A stretch of 64,000 nt of DNA from Leptolyngbya boryana PCC 6306 (GTDB taxonomy: Bacteria; Cyanobacteriota; Cyanobacteriia; Leptolyngbyales; Leptolyngbyaceae): assembly GCF_000353285.1 (NCBI RefSeq), contig NZ_KB731326.1:124001-188000 (forward strand), given 5' to 3'. Shown one piece after another: positions 42,964-53,019 of the stretch. The translations under genes were made by a program, and so were the position numbers. Below the pieces are notes generated by a model, which worked only from the letters and a program-made list of their open reading frames with translations, was not told the origin of the DNA and did no database searches. Each line of letters begins with the position of its first letter. Within the stretch, counting starts at the first letter, position 1.

Positions 42964-43929
42964 TTATTCTTCAAATCGATAAAACTCTTTTTCTGCTGCG
43001 ACTTGCTCTGCTGCTTTCGTGTATCGGCGGAAGTTATTCGGATTCTTGTGACGCATGATCGTCATGATATGGTGTGGGTTCATTCCCGCCATTAAATGAT
43101 TCGTCCCAAACGTATGCCGCCCCTGATGCGAATGAAAGTCAATCCCCGTCTTCTCACTTAGCTTGTCAACGAGGGTGCGAATGCCCCCATACGCTAACCG
43201 TGCGCCTGCATTCTGGCGCGAATAGGACACAAATAGTGGATCACTGGATTCTAGTGCCTCTCCTCGTTCTTTGCGCCAGCCCAAATAGCCGTTGAGCGCT
43301 GCTCTTGCTGCTGCGTTCAGGGGCACTGTTCCCTTGCTATTTGCCTTACTTTGGCGGATATGCAAGCGCCTGCCATCTTGGTAATCTTCAACATTGAGCG
43401 CACAGACTTCACTCGCTCGCAGTCCATGTAGCAGGAGCATCAGAATTGCCAAATTTCGTTCAGGTAGGGTTGTTTCGTCGATCGCAGCATCGAGCAGTTT
43501 TTCTACTTGGGTTTCTGATAGGGCATCTGCTTCAGGTTCCGGCAGCTTGGGTAAATCAATCTCTAGAGTCGGATCAAACTCAATATAGCGAGAGCGCACC
43601 ATCCAGCCGAAAAAGTTCTTTAATGTTCCAAGAATTCGCCGCACTGTGGCATCAGAGCGCACACGTTTCCCGTTTTCTTTCTGCATCAAGTGCGCTTTGA
43701 ACTGTGCCACCATTCGTGGGCTAACCATCGCCCACGGTGCATTTGTCCAATCGGTAAAGGCTTTCAAATCTTGTCGATAGGCACGCTTACTGTTTTCTGA
43801 GAGCGATCGTGCTATCAAGAACTCTTCAATCCGAGATGCTCTCAAATCTACAGCAGGTGATATTAGTGCTGGAGATTGAGAGGCAGGAGTGCGAACAACA
43901 AAAATGGGATCAGGAATGGACTGGGGCAT
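42964..43929 (-). CDS. Active-type tyrosine recombinase (XerC/XerD-like integrase)
   Basis: 321 aa from the ATG at 43929; a GTG ten codons upstream (43959) is possible. The core-binding domain is at ~35-125 (SENSKRAYRQDLKAFTDW). All catalytic residues are visible: Arg in LHGLRASEVCAL, Lys in SKANSKGTVPL, HxxR in HSHQGRHTFGTNHL, the second His/Trp position in IMRHKNPNN and the Tyr in FRRYTKAA. It could resolve multimers of a circular replicon or integrate an element. The partition genes 1.4 kb away make a resolvase role for a plasmid plausible. Confidence 0.9.
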   Translation of the reverse strand: MPQSIPDPIFVVRTPASQSPALISPAVDLRASRIEEFLIARSLSENSKRAYRQDLKAFTDWTNAPWAMVSPRMVAQFKAHLMQKENGKRVRSDATVRRILGTLKNFFGWMVRSRYIEFDPTLEIDLPKLPEPEADALSETQVEKLLDAAIDETTLPERNLAILMLLLHGLRASEVCALNVEDYQDGRRLHIRQSKANSKGTVPLNAAARAALNGYLGWRKERGEALESSDPLFVSYSRQNAGARLAYGGIRTLVDKLSEKTGIDFHSHQGRHTFGTNHLMAGMNPHHIMTIMRHKNPNNFRRYTKAAEQVAAEKEFYRFEE

Positions 43930-44172
43930 TCTTCGGTTCAATTGCTTGCATACTTCCACCTTATCAGGATTAGCCTTTCTGGAACTGACTCGATGAATGC
44001 CCCCAATAACTAGGGCAGAGAAGCTTTCGCCAAATTCTGCTTTTTGTCGTGTTCTCTATGAGTTCTTCTCGATTTCAAAAGCTGTTGGCTCCCAAGCAAA
44101 ACCATTTGATTGGCAGTGTGTCCTAAATCTTGCTAAGGTCGAGTCGGGTTCGGAATCGTTGCTAGGTGTGGA

Positions 44173-44279
44173 GATCGAAACAAATCGAGATCCAGATCTA
44201 TTTTGATTTATCGTTTTTAGAACCTCAATTGTGAGCTAGTTTTAGAAGCTCAAGATTTTAGAACTGTTCCATTCATAAA
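44173..44279 (+). repeat. 107-bp dispersed repeat, copy A
   Basis: It starts GATCGAAACAAATCGAGATC and aligns over its whole length with 62498-62604 (about 80% identity by eye). The 3' half includes GAAGCTCAAGATTTT and GAACTGTT in both copies. Confidence 0.7.
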
Positions 44280-44321
44280 TGTTGCAATCATTGCACCGCA
44301 AGTATTTCATCAGATGATGTC

Positions 44322-44353
44322 GAAATAGATCCAGATCCGAATCTAAATCGATC
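44322..44353 (+). repeat. Short diverged copy of the dispersed repeat core
   Basis: GAAATAGATCCAGATCCGAA and the bases after it match about 27 of 32 positions of the copy at 59677-59713. Confidence 0.45.
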
Positions 44354-44609
44354 TAAGCTTATCATTCGTTTCATTCAGCACTCAGGCTCTTTCGGAACTG
44401 ACAGTCGATGATGACCCTAAATCTCGCCAGCATAGCAGTCCGTTCCTTGGTCTTCTAATTGATCGCCACCGAGTAACAGCCCTATCCACACTTCAATCCA
44501 CGGCAAGTCGATCGATTGCCCAAACGTCTATAAAGAAACCAACTCTACTTCAGCCACTTCCAAAATACGCTGAAATCGCCTTGCCTACGCTTCTATGTCC
44601 TCCTCATAC

Positions 44610-44647
44610 ATTAGTGCAATACACTTCCATTAGTGCATTACACTTCG
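44610..44647. repeat. Two adjacent 19-bp direct repeats
   Basis: ATTAGTGCAATACACTTCC (44610-44628) is followed at once by ATTAGTGCATTACACTTCG (44629-44647), 17 of 19 identical. It lies 53 bp beyond the antiporter stop. Confidence 0.6.
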
Positions 44648-44699
44648 AGGTCAATTTCTTCGACTTCAGGCGTTGCTTCCAACCCCTTATCATTTCTCC

Positions 44700-46319
44700 T
44701 TACTCGGTATCGGATTCCTGTGCCCCTATCTCCCGAACTTTGAATTCTTCCACATCGGTTAATAAAAGATACTTCCTGATCAACTCCTCGTCAAACTCGG
44801 CACGGCGATTCATTTTGTTCAGTAACTCGCGTCGTCGCTCCAGCACTTTCAGGTAAATCGATTGGTAGCCTGTTAATGAGTTCTGCCATGCAAAATTTGA
44901 TTCTGCGAGTTGCCGATCGAAAAACTTCAGATCAATTTCGAGCTTCGAGAACAAATTATCCAAGTGTTCGTTTCGCGATCGCTCTGCACCATACTTTTCT
45001 TCCAAAAATCGAAGCGAAGCCAGTGCGATTTTCTTCTGAATGATGATCTCCTGCTGTTGTTGAGGGATAAGAGTGAAGCGATCTCTGAGATGGACTTTGC
45101 GGATCAGCCAGGGCAGCGTTAATCCTTGAAATACTAGAGTAATGAGAATGACGATGAACGTGATGAAGAGAATGAGTTCACGGTAGGGAAACGGCTGTCC
45201 TACTTCAGTTAGTATCGGGACGGAAAGCGCGGAAGAGAGCGATACCACGCCGCGCATTCCCGCCCAGCCAAAAATCAGCGGACCTCGCCATCCCGGATTC
45301 GGGTCTGACACCGGGATAAAACGGCTCATCACTCTCATCCAAACAGAAGTTCCTAACGTGCAAAGCAGCCGGGTTGCGATCAGCACGATCGCGATGATCA
45401 ATCCATACCCAACAGCACTGCCTAAACTAATGTTGCCAAGCTGCTGAGTGACAAACGGCAATTCGAGTCCGATGAGCAGAAAAATCAACCCATTCAAGAC
45501 AAAGACTAGATTCGTCCATACATTCACGCCTTCAATCCGGCTCCGGTAGCTCAGTAAACTATTGCGCTTGCTCGATAAGAGCAGTCCACCACTAACGACC
45601 GCTAGCACGCCCGAAACATGAAAGTGTTCAGCAAAGTAATACAGACAGTAGGGCGTGACCAGTGTTAAGACGATTTCGATACTAGGCGTTGTCGGTAATA
45701 AGCGATGAATGCCGTAGAAAATCAAGCCAACCACGAGTCCGCTCAGGATTCCGATGAGAATAACAGCGACGAAGTTAACGGCTGCGGCTTGAAATTGGAA
45801 CTGTCCGGTGAGGACTGCCGCTAATGCGAAGCGAAACACGATCAGCGACGAGGCATCATTCAGTAGACTTTCGCCTTCGACAATGCTGACGAGCGATTTC
45901 GGCACGCTGACCCGCCGCATGATTGTCGTTGCGGAAACAGCATCAGGGGGTGAGACAATGCCACCCAACAAAAAGCCCAGCGCTAAAGTAAAACCGGGAA
46001 TAATTGCACTAGAGACGATTGCGATTACGCACGACGTTAAGAGGACGATCGGAAACGCAAACCCGATGATCAGCCCTCGCCATTTCCAGAATTCTTTCCA
46101 CGAGACTTGCCACGCCGCTTCATAGAGCAAGGGCGGGAGAAAAATAAGGAAAACTAGCTCTGGATTAATGGTGATATTTGAAAACGGAGCAACGAAACTC
46201 AGCGCGAGTCCACCCAATACAAGCACGATCGGGTAAGCCAATTGCAGCTTATTCGCGAGCATGACCAGTCCGAGAATAATCAAGATCAGGCAAATATATT
46301 GAATGAAAATGTCTTGCAT
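44700..46319 (-). CDS. CPA1-family Na+/H+ antiporter (NhaP-like)
   Basis: 539 aa. About twelve membrane helices occupy residues 1-410. Family marks are IFLPPLLYEAAWQVSW (the drug-binding-like helix of CPA1), GGIVSPPDAVSATTIMRRV, and the ion-binding ND pair in EGESLLNDASSLIVFRFAL. The C-terminal ~115 residues are a cytoplasmic helical tail (QQQQEIIIQKKIALASLRFL). It exchanges cytoplasmic Na+ or K+ for H+ at the plasma membrane. It is followed upstream by a lipoprotein methyltransferase gene 46 bp away on the same strand. Confidence 0.93.
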   Translation of the reverse strand: MQDIFIQYICLILIILGLVMLANKLQLAYPIVLVLGGLALSFVAPFSNITINPELVFLIFLPPLLYEAAWQVSWKEFWKWRGLIIGFAFPIVLLTSCVIAIVSSAIIPGFTLALGFLLGGIVSPPDAVSATTIMRRVSVPKSLVSIVEGESLLNDASSLIVFRFALAAVLTGQFQFQAAAVNFVAVILIGILSGLVVGLIFYGIHRLLPTTPSIEIVLTLVTPYCLYYFAEHFHVSGVLAVVSGGLLLSSKRNSLLSYRSRIEGVNVWTNLVFVLNGLIFLLIGLELPFVTQQLGNISLGSAVGYGLIIAIVLIATRLLCTLGTSVWMRVMSRFIPVSDPNPGWRGPLIFGWAGMRGVVSLSSALSVPILTEVGQPFPYRELILFITFIVILITLVFQGLTLPWLIRKVHLRDRFTLIPQQQQEIIIQKKIALASLRFLEEKYGAERSRNEHLDNLFSKLEIDLKFFDRQLAESNFAWQNSLTGYQSIYLKVLERRRELLNKMNRRAEFDEELIRKYLLLTDVEEFKVREIGAQESDTE

Positions 46320-46365
46320 TAGGAGTTGAGTTTATTCACACCAAGGTTTTCTCGAACAAATTTTC

Positions 46366-47004
46366 CTAACGTAAGTTAGCAGGTGGGTTTGCAGGCACAG
46401 TCCAAAAGTAGACATTGTGAGTTCGTCCATCCACTTCTACTTGTGCTGTTTGTTCGGGTTTCCACTCGCCCATATCAAAATCGTGGGAGACAATCCGCGT
46501 TCCAGGTTTCAATTGACTCAATAGCTGGGGTCGAAGTTTGACATTTAATTCGGGTAGCAAGTACAGCGTGACGACCGTTGCGTCACTAAAATTGCTTTGA
46601 AAGAGATCTTGATTGAGGAAGCGAACGCGGTCAGTTACGCCTGCTTGTTGGGCATTCGCATTTGCTTCGCTGATTCGCTCCGGATTGATATCAATTCCCA
46701 CTGCACGGCGTACCCCCCGTTGTTGCACCGCCGTAATCGGAATGCGTCCATCGCCGCTCCCTAAGTCATACAGCACATCGTTTTGATTGACGTTGGCGAT
46801 TGCTAACATGCGCTCAACGACTTGGGGTGGAGTTGGCACATACACCACATCGGGCGAACGTAACGGTGGAGACTGGACAGGAGGCGATTGTGCTTCAGCC
46901 GGAGCAGATTCAACCGTTGCATCGCTAGTGCGGCTACTACAGCCAGTACTGATGAGACTGATACTGATCGCGCAGATCACGATCGCTCGGTACAGTGAAA
47001 TCAT
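46366..47004 (-). CDS. Lipoprotein SAM-dependent methyltransferase
   Basis: 212 aa from the ATG at 47004, which has a GGAG ribosome site; the longer frame to 47157 runs inside the permease gene and is not needed. A lipobox is present (AISISLISTGCSS), so the enzyme should be lipid-anchored outside the cytoplasm. The methyltransferase fold is clear: VLYDLGSGDGRIPITAVQQR (SAM motif I), AVGIDINPERISEA, and VTLYLLPELNVKLRPQLL. A lipoprotein with a SAM-binding fold is odd, since SAM is not expected in the periplasm, yet this family is common in bacteria. It begins 17 bp after the permease stop. The substrate is unknown. Confidence 0.85.
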   Translation of the reverse strand: MISLYRAIVICAISISLISTGCSSRTSDATVESAPAEAQSPPVQSPPLRSPDVVYVPTPPQVVERMLAIANVNQNDVLYDLGSGDGRIPITAVQQRGVRRAVGIDINPERISEANANAQQAGVTDRVRFLNQDLFQSNFSDATVVTLYLLPELNVKLRPQLLSQLKPGTRIVSHDFDMGEWKPEQTAQVEVDGRTHNVYFWTVPANPPANLR

Positions 47005-47021
47005 AACTATTCTCCAGATTT

Positions 47022-48401
47022 CTAACGTTGACTCGATGAAGTTCGATTCGTCCACCACAGCAAAGGTAATCCCAGCAAAAGCACAACCACCCCAAGTAAA
47101 CCGCCCCATCCGGTATAAGCTAAACTGGCTTGCAGCATATAGAGACAAATTCCGCAAAATAAAAGTGGAGTCAGGGGATACAACGGAACTTTAAATGAAC
47201 GCTCAACATCCGGTTCGCGCCTGCGTAGGACAAACAGCGAGATGCCGCTGAGTAAAAAGAAGAACCAAAACGCAGGAGCCGTGTAGTCTACCATTGTCTC
47301 GAATCCTTGTCGGGTGATACTCCCGACAAGGACTAGCAACAGGGCAATTGCACTTTGTACCAGCAGTGCATTGGTCGGATTACTTTCGCGTCCGCGTCCC
47401 AGCAGGGAAAAAATTGAGAAGTCCCGCCCTAGTGCATAGTTCGTTCGAGCGCCTGTAAAAATGGTGGCATTGATCGAGCAAAGGGTTGCGATCGCGACTA
47501 ATCCACTGATCAAGACCACCCCAACAATCCCGACCGTCGATCGCATCAACTCAGCCACGACTGCCTCCGATGCTGCCATCCGAACCAATCCTAATTCTCG
47601 AACTAATGCCCAGTTAATCAACAGGTAGACCCCTGTGATGATTGCAATGCTCCAAACCAGAGCAAGAACAATGTTGCGCTGTCCGTTTCGCACTTCTGTC
47701 GAAATGTAGGCTGCTTCGTTCCAACCGCCATAAGTCAGCAACACAAAGACCAGAATAATCCCAAGATTGCTAGAAGCGGGAAGGCTGGCTTGAGCGGTGA
47801 TCGACGCTTGAACAGAGGTGTAAGTTGCGGGATCAATCGGAACACCCGAAGTTGCTCCAAATGAGAAGGCAAGACCAATCCCGGATACGATTAACAGCCC
47901 AGCGACTTGAGCTACGGCTAAAACATTCTGCACCCACTTGCCTTGTTGAACGCCCAGAATATTTAATCCGGTGAAAATAACAATCGCGATCGCAGCATAG
48001 ATCGAAGCAGAATAAGTGCCGAGCCGCCAAAGTTGCGAAGCATAGTCGCCGAATACAAACGCTAACAATGCGATCGACCCGGTTTGAATCACACTCAGCC
48101 GTGTCCAAGCGAATAGAAACGCGATCGCTCTGCCAAATGCACGTCTCAGGTAATAGTAGTTGCCGCCGGGATGGGGGTAGGCGGTCGCCAGTTCAGCATA
48201 GCAAAGTGCCCCAATCAACGATAGGACTCCACCTAGAACCCAGGTGAGGAGTGCAACAGTTGCACTGCCCGCGTTCGCAGCCACTAATGCAGGTGTTTCA
48301 AAGATCCCTGCACCGATCACTAAGCCGACGATTAGTGCGATCGCATCCAGCAAGGATAGTGTAGGTTTTAGCGTAGTCATTTGACGAGAGAGTAACTTCA
48401 A
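47022..48401 (-). CDS. APC-superfamily amino-acid permease
   Basis: 459 aa. A TTG at 48401 is supported by AAGGAG 7-8 bases upstream; the next ATG (codon 8, 48380) lacks a comparable site. About twelve membrane helices. The first shows the APC signature IALIVGLVIGAGIFETPALV. Other marks are AELATAYPHPGGNYYYLRRA and TYGGWNEAAYISTEVRNGQR. It imports or exchanges amino acids at the plasma membrane. It is first in a leftward run with the methyltransferase and antiporter. A small frame with a good ribosome site overlaps its start in another register (48298-48486). Confidence 0.9.
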   Translation of the reverse strand: MKLLSRQMTTLKPTLSLLDAIALIVGLVIGAGIFETPALVAANAGSATVALLTWVLGGVLSLIGALCYAELATAYPHPGGNYYYLRRAFGRAIAFLFAWTRLSVIQTGSIALLAFVFGDYASQLWRLGTYSASIYAAIAIVIFTGLNILGVQQGKWVQNVLAVAQVAGLLIVSGIGLAFSFGATSGVPIDPATYTSVQASITAQASLPASSNLGIILVFVLLTYGGWNEAAYISTEVRNGQRNIVLALVWSIAIITGVYLLINWALVRELGLVRMAASEAVVAELMRSTVGIVGVVLISGLVAIATLCSINATIFTGARTNYALGRDFSIFSLLGRGRESNPTNALLVQSAIALLLVLVGSITRQGFETMVDYTAPAFWFFFLLSGISLFVLRRREPDVERSFKVPLYPLTPLLFCGICLYMLQASLAYTGWGGLLGVVVLLLGLPLLWWTNRTSSSQR

Positions 48402-48499
48402 GATTCTGCTCCTTGATGCGAACAGTTGCGACGAGTCGTTTCTGTGCCTTCGATGCGATCGCTTTCGACTGGAGTCCTTGCATCATTGTTTCCCTCCAA

Positions 48500-48533
48500 G
48501 CTGTGCTTTTTTCCTTAGCACAGCAACCCTGCT
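48500..48533 (-). promoter_or_regulatory. Permease leader with two overlapping hairpins
   Basis: GCTGTGCT (48500-48507) pairs perfectly with AGCACAGC (48517-48524). A second, shorter hairpin, AGCAACCCTGCT at 48522-48533, shares bases with it. The two cannot form together. They lie about 100-130 bases before the permease start, where an attenuator could act, or they may simply end the aldo/keto reductase transcript. No known riboswitch was recognised. Confidence 0.35.
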
Positions 48534-48627
48534 ATGATTCGGGGCTGACCGCTGTCATTCGACTCAATCTGTCAGGATGATCTGGTCGGAGGGGCAGTTA
48601 TGCTAGACCTAAATCCTGCAATCAGCC

Positions 48628-49644
<1,017 letters not shown>

Positions 49645-49648
49645 TCAG

Positions 49649-50698
49649 TTATTCAGATTTCAGGGATGCCATATCGATTGAGAAGCGGTACTTCACATCG
49701 GATTTGAGCAAGCGATCGTAGGCTTCGTTCACTTTTTGAATCGGAATGACTTCGACATCGGCAGTGATGTTGTGTTCGCCACAAAAGTCAAGCATTTCTT
49801 GAGTTTCAGCAATGCCACCAATATTCGAGCCACCGAGCGTATGGCGACCCATAATCAGGCTGAATGCTGCAACTTCCAGGGGCATCTCAGGTGCGCCGAC
49901 CAGGGTAACATGACCATCAGGACGGAGCAGGTTGAGATAGGCGTTGATGTCGTGCTGAGCAGAAACGGTGTCGAGGATAAAATCGAAACTGCCAGCGTGC
50001 TTCTGCATCTCATCTGTGTTGCGGGAAACTACAACCTCATCAGCACCGAGGCGAAGCGCATCTTCTTTTTTGTCAGGAGACGTAGTAAAGACAACAACGT
50101 GGGCACCGAACGCATGAGCAAACTTCACGCCCATGTGACCTAATCCACCCAGACCGACCACGCCGACTTTGTTGCCCTCGCTGACTCCCCAGTGACGTAA
50201 CGGCGAGTAAGTTGTGATGCCAGCACAAAGCAGCGGCGCGACTCCAGCAAGCTTAAGGTTAGAGGGAACTCGCAGCACGAAGCGTTCATCGACGACAACG
50301 CTATCGGAGTAACCACCATAGGTCATCCCGCCAAGATGCTTATCTGGGGAGTTGTAGGTGAAGATTACGTTCGGGCAAAACTGCTCAAAATTAGCTCTGC
50401 AATGGGGGCAGGTGTGGTCTGAGTCCACCATGCAGCCCACTCCGACAAGATCACCGGACTTGAACTTCGTCACGGCTGAGCCGACTTGGGTGACCCGACC
50501 GACGATCTCGTGACCGGGAACGATCGGATAGGCTGTGTTGCTCCACTCGTTCCGCACAGCGTGGAGGTCGGAGTGGCAGATGCCGCAGAAGAGAATTTCG
50601 ATCTGGACATCGGTTTCGGTTAGATCGCGCCGCTCAATTGTGTCGGAAGTGAGGGGTGCAGTCGCACTGGCAGCAGAGTAAGCTTTTGCATTGTACAT
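49649..50698 (-). CDS. Zn-dependent NAD(P)H alcohol dehydrogenase (CAD-like, medium chain)
   Basis: 349 aa. Catalytic zinc ligands are in GICHSDLHAV (Cys), PGHEIVG (His) and LLCAGITTYSPL (Cys). The structural-zinc Cys lie in HTCPHCRANFEQFC together with VGCMVDSD. The nucleotide fold has GLGGLGHMGVK. The YahK/CAD group reduces a broad range of aldehydes to alcohols with NADPH. It is followed by the aldo/keto reductase (13-bp gap), giving two aldehyde reductases in one unit. The gap of 123 bp to the upstream SDR may hold a second promoter. Confidence 0.93.
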   Translation of the reverse strand: MYNAKAYSAASATAPLTSDTIERRDLTETDVQIEILFCGICHSDLHAVRNEWSNTAYPIVPGHEIVGRVTQVGSAVTKFKSGDLVGVGCMVDSDHTCPHCRANFEQFCPNVIFTYNSPDKHLGGMTYGGYSDSVVVDERFVLRVPSNLKLAGVAPLLCAGITTYSPLRHWGVSEGNKVGVVGLGGLGHMGVKFAHAFGAHVVVFTTSPDKKEDALRLGADEVVVSRNTDEMQKHAGSFDFILDTVSAQHDINAYLNLLRPDGHVTLVGAPEMPLEVAAFSLIMGRHTLGGSNIGGIAETQEMLDFCGEHNITADVEVIPIQKVNEAYDRLLKSDVKYRFSIDMASLKSE

Positions 50699-50821
50699 AG
50701 ATTAATGTTCCTGTAGTTGATGCTTGTGGATGTGAAGGGTGTTGTTACAGATCGTGATCGCAAATCATCGCTGTCATCTGATGATCATTCATCCACCTTC
50801 TGGACCAAGTGAGTCAGGTTC

Positions 50822-51565
50822 TTACCAAGGCTGCGGGGTTGGACCAATCGTAAATTCGGTTACGTTTGTATCTTCTGGCTGGTCGATCGCAAACGCCACC
50901 ACCTTGGCGACCCGATCCGGTGAGATGCCATATTGCTGATACAAGGCTGTCATTTGTTCAGCCACATCCTGATTGGTAATCTGACCTAACAACTCAGTGT
51001 TAATGGCAGCAGGATAAAGGGTCGCAGTCCGAATGTTCGTTCCCTCAAGAGCCGACTCCATGCGGAGAACTTCCATGAAATCACGCACGAACCATTTCGT
51101 CCCACCATACACTGCACCCCCTGGATAAGCTTTTAATCCAGCAACCGATGAAGTGGCGATCACATGCCCAGACTTTTGATTAATAAACGTTGGCAACACC
51201 GCAGCGATACCATTGAGGACACCCTTGATATTGATATCCACGGTTCGATGCCATTCATCGGTTTTCAAGGCAGACAGTGGAGAATTTGGCATGATGCCAG
51301 CGTTCAAGAAAATCACATCAACGCCACCAAAGGTTTCCTGAGCAAGCTTAACGATCGCAGTGTTATCTGATGGGTTCACCACATCCATCACTTGATATGC
51401 TGCTTGTCCGCCAGCGCTTTGAATTTCATCAACCAGTTGTCTTAGTTGGTCTTCACGACGCGCACCTAGTACGACTTTAGCGCTTTCGCTGGCAAGCAAT
51501 TTTGCAGTTGCTTCACCAATGCCTGATGATGCGCCAGTAATAATCACAACTTTGTCTTTAATCAT
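50822..51565 (-). CDS. Short-chain dehydrogenase/reductase (SDR), clp-type oxidoreductase
   Basis: 247 aa. The N-terminal cofactor loop is VVIITGASSGIGEATAKLL, the NAG motif is in IFLNAGIMPNSPL, and the catalytic Ser and YxxxK lie in IATSSVAGLKAY ... AVYGGTKWFV. The ending NVTEFTIGPTPQPW is common in SDRs of the YdfG/serine-dehydrogenase group. It uses NADP(H), acting on an unknown carbonyl or alcohol. It belongs to the leftward cluster, 51 bp after the second SDR. Confidence 0.92.
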   Translation of the reverse strand: MIKDKVVIITGASSGIGEATAKLLASESAKVVLGARREDQLRQLVDEIQSAGGQAAYQVMDVVNPSDNTAIVKLAQETFGGVDVIFLNAGIMPNSPLSALKTDEWHRTVDINIKGVLNGIAAVLPTFINQKSGHVIATSSVAGLKAYPGGAVYGGTKWFVRDFMEVLRMESALEGTNIRTATLYPAAINTELLGQITNQDVAEQMTALYQQYGISPDRVAKVVAFAIDQPEDTNVTEFTIGPTPQPW

Positions 51566-51616
51566 CTGATTCCTCTGTTTGTTGAGTAACTATTAAGTTC
51601 TCTGCTCCGACCATCA

Positions 51617-52387
51617 CTACACCGTTTGACCGCCATCGACGACCAAGGCGTGTCCGACGACGAAGGCAGCCGCGTCCGAACACAACCAGACGACAGCATT
51701 GGCGATCTCTTCGGGCTGCCCCATCCGTCCGATCGGCTCCTCTGCGATCACCTGTTCGCGTCCTTCAGCAGTGCCGCCAGTGAAGCGCCCCATCATTGGG
51801 GTATCAATATAACCAGGGGCAACGGCATTAACGCGGATGTTCTGCGAGGCGTAGTCAAGAGCCGCCGACTTGGTGAGTCCAACCACGCCATGTTTGGCGG
51901 CGGTGTATGCAGCTCCGCCCTTGATGCCGATGACCCCGGCACCTGAAGATGTGTTGACGATCGCGCCGCCACCTTGCTTGAGGAGCAGCGGGATTTCATA
52001 CTTCATGCACAGAAAAACGCCGCGCAGGTCGGTGTCTACGATCCGATCCCACTCTTGCTCTTCGATTTCCGCTGTTGCTGCATTCTTCTGCTCCACACCA
52101 GCGTTATTAAAGGCAAAGTCCAGCCGCCCAAAGGTTTCGATCGTCTTGTCCAGAGCCGCCTTCACGTCTTCGGCTTGCGCTACGTTGCATTTAATAGCGA
52201 GCGATCGTCCGCCGAGTTCTTCGATCATCTGTGCCGTTTCTTGATTGCTCTGTTCTGAAACGTCAGCGACCACCACATCAGCACCCTTACGGGCAAATGC
52301 CAGTGCTGTCGCTCGACCGATGCCGTTCGCTGCTCCGGTTACAAACGCAACCTTTCCTATGTAGTTTGCATTCTCGTTCGTTGTCAT
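51617..52387 (-). CDS. Short-chain dehydrogenase/reductase (SDR), glucose-1-dehydrogenase-like
   Basis: 256 aa. Cofactor loop KVAFVTGAANGIGRATALAF, NNAG in FAFNNAGVEQKNA, catalytic Ser in VNTSSGAGVIG and YxxxK in AAYTAAKHGVV, C-terminal VVGHALVVDGGQTV. It belongs to the classical SDR group with FabG/glucose-dehydrogenase-type members; the substrate is not predictable. A broken copy of its first ~30 codons is found at 54112-54205, on the other side of the cupin genes. Confidence 0.92.
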   Translation of the reverse strand: MTTNENANYIGKVAFVTGAANGIGRATALAFARKGADVVVADVSEQSNQETAQMIEELGGRSLAIKCNVAQAEDVKAALDKTIETFGRLDFAFNNAGVEQKNAATAEIEEQEWDRIVDTDLRGVFLCMKYEIPLLLKQGGGAIVNTSSGAGVIGIKGGAAYTAAKHGVVGLTKSAALDYASQNIRVNAVAPGYIDTPMMGRFTGGTAEGREQVIAEEPIGRMGQPEEIANAVVWLCSDAAAFVVGHALVVDGGQTV

Positions 52388-52503
52388 TTTCTACTCCTTG
52401 TGTTGCTAATTCGGAAAGTCTTTACCGGGATTTCTACGATTTATTGCTGGGTGGTGGAGCCAAGGACGTGCATCTCGATGCCCAAAAATTTCGAGCACGG
52501 AGA

Positions 52504-52998
52504 TCAAGGGCGATATTGGTCGTCGCTGACCTGTTCCATCCAGTCCACATTCTTGCCATCAAGTGCTTCCTGAAGGGCAATGTGCGTCATGGCTGTCGTC
52601 GGTGTGGCACCGTGCCAGTGTTTCACTCCTGGCGGAATTTGCACCACATCACCGGGTCTAATTTCCTGAATGGGTCTGCCCAATTGCTGGACATATCCGG
52701 AGCCAGCCGCCACAATCAGCGTCTGCCCTAACGGATGGGTATGCCACGCGGTTCGCGCATTCGGCTCGAACGTTACATTTGCGCCAGATGTGCGGGCTGG
52801 ATCGCGTGCTGCGAACAACGGGTCGATGCGGACAACCCCTGTAAAGTTTTTGGCAAGTCCTTTCGTGGAGGGCTGCGAGCCGTTTCGCCTCACCTCTACG
52901 ATTGGTGTGTTATTCAACGGGGCTTGTGCTTGTTCCACCGGAGCGAAACCCAAAGCCAGCAGAGAAGATGACACGATCGCGGTCGCAAGCAATTTCAT
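52504..52998 (-). CDS. Exported cupin-domain protein (copy A)
   Basis: 164 aa with a signal peptide ([20 protein letters not shown]). The cupin barrel has metal-site His in [16 protein letters not shown] and in [16 protein letters not shown], typical of the RmlC-like cupin-2 group. It is about 75-80% identical to copy B at 53544-53972 over the barrel, so a local duplication is clear. It could be a small dioxygenase, isomerase or decarboxylase-like protein. Its role in the aldehyde cluster is unknown. Confidence 0.9.
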   Translation of the reverse strand: MKLLATAIVSSSLLALGFAPVEQAQAPLNNTPIVEVRRNGSQPSTKGLAKNFTGVVRIDPLFAARDPARTSGANVTFEPNARTAWHTHPLGQTLIVAAGSGYVQQLGRPIQEIRPGDVVQIPPGVKHWHGATPTTAMTHIALQEALDGKNVDWMEQVSDDQYRP

Positions 52999-53019
52999 TT
53001 CTATCTCCTTTAACGGTTT

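Larger units (their letters stand above)
43960..44699. other. 740-bp gene-free region with repeats
   Basis: I find no supportable gene. The region holds a 107-bp dispersed repeat (44173-44279), a related short copy (44322-44353) and a tandem 19-bp pair (44610-44647). A 69-aa frame at 43997-44206 runs into the dispersed repeat and is probably not a gene. Confidence 0.5.

Noticed and set aside
43997-44206. 69-aa rightward frame
   Set aside because: It runs into the dispersed repeat and has no ribosome site or recognisable domain.
46787-47194. Rightward frame opposite the methyltransferase and permease
   Set aside because: A shadow of two well-supported leftward genes, with odd Trp/Thr composition.
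48298-48486. 62-aa frame as an independent gene
   Set aside because: It has a good ribosome site but overlaps the permease start and lacks protein-like composition; kept only as a possible leader peptide.
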